DNA from: an uncultured Lachnospiraceae bacterium
GTDB lineage: Bacteria; Bacillota; Clostridia; Lachnospirales; Lachnospiraceae
Assembly (NCBI GenBank): GCA_947653315.1
Contig: CANTGP010000245.1
Span: 1 to 5,172, forward strand
DNA: 5,172 bases
Reading direction: 5' to 3'
Positions 5,122-5,172 of the stretch are shown here, in pieces. Below the pieces are notes generated by a model. It was given only the letters and a program-made list of their open reading frames with translations, searched no databases and was not told the origin of the DNA. Positions within the stretch are counted from its first letter, which is position 1, and each line of letters starts with the position of its first letter. Both the position numbers and the translations under genes were made by a program.

Positions 5122-5172
5122 TGCCGGCGATGGGACTTGAACCCATACGTGGTTGCCCACAACAGATTTTGA
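5122..5172 (-). tRNA. tRNA-Leu (anticodon CAA), 3' part only
   Basis: On the minus strand the window enters the gene in the anticodon loop: T33, then C-A-A as positions 34-36, then A37-A38 and the 3' anticodon stem TCTGT. A long variable arm with stem GTGG/CCAC and loop GCAA marks a class II tRNA. The T arm is ATGGG, TTCAAGT, CCCAT. The acceptor strand CGCCGGC ends in discriminator A73. A73 with a long variable arm fits leucine rather than serine, which has G73. No CCA is encoded after A73, so it is added by nucleotidyltransferase. The 5' half lies beyond position 5172, so pairing of the anticodon and acceptor stems cannot be checked here. Confidence 0.92.

Noticed and set aside
4906..5160. 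84-codon minus-strand frame
   Set aside because: It begins inside the tRNA gene and reads through the terminator, hairpins and tandem repeat. Its sequence is explained by these RNA-level elements.
5071..5172. Integration (att) site of a mobile element at the tRNA-Leu 3' end
   Set aside because: No second copy of the tRNA 3' end and no integrase gene are visible. A normal terminator follows the tRNA directly.
1..5172. CRISPR array, insertion sequence or transposase
   Set aside because: No regularly spaced repeats with unique spacers and no transposase motifs were found on either strand.

Overview
The window looks like chromosomal DNA from a Gram-positive, spore-former-type Clostridia, most likely Lachnospiraceae. 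The reasons are strong AGGAGG-type ribosome binding sites, sigma-A-like promoter hexamers, moderate GC, short intergenic gaps and a tRNA gene with no encoded CCA tail. This placement is an inference; no 16S or other decisive marker is present.

Layout, left to right. (1) Positions 1-319, minus strand: the N-terminal receiver domain of an OmpR-type response regulator, cut by the window edge. (2) Positions 320-507: a divergent intergenic region with one recognisable promoter facing each way. (3) Positions 508-2545, plus strand: two overlapping genes encoding a membrane motor pair. The first is a MotA/TolQ/ExbB-family channel protein with a long helical C-terminal tail. The second is a MotB/OmpA-family partner with one TM helix carrying an Asp, a coiled coil and a peptidoglycan-binding OmpA domain. 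The layout resembles ZorA/ZorB of the Zorya anti-phage systems, but no zorC, zorD or zorE follows. (4) Positions 2563-3387, minus strand, convergent with the motor genes: tatD, a metal-dependent hydrolase/DNase very like the E. coli TatD branch. (5) Positions 3476-4768, minus strand: a putative lipoprotein with a long unassigned extracellular region and a C-terminal LysM domain, probably transcribed with tatD. (6) Positions 4769-5121: non-coding, with a 16-bp tandem repeat, a candidate promoter, two perfect stem-loops of unknown role and a rho-independent terminator. (7) Positions 5122-5172, minus strand: the 3' part of a tRNA-Leu (anticodon CAA), cut by the window edge.

How the parts may fit together. 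The motor pair is predicted to use ion flow to exert force or torque between the membrane and peptidoglycan. The LysM lipoprotein is also predicted to touch peptidoglycan. The response regulator is divergent from the motor genes and could control them, but nothing in the sequence proves that. TatD and the tRNA are ordinary housekeeping genes.

The most interesting item is the ZorAB-like pair standing without any recognisable effector gene. Several small repeat structures are also worth a check: an in-frame 51-bp duplication of the lysM-gene end, a 9-bp codon repeat at the tatD start, and three stem-loops in a row beyond the tRNA.
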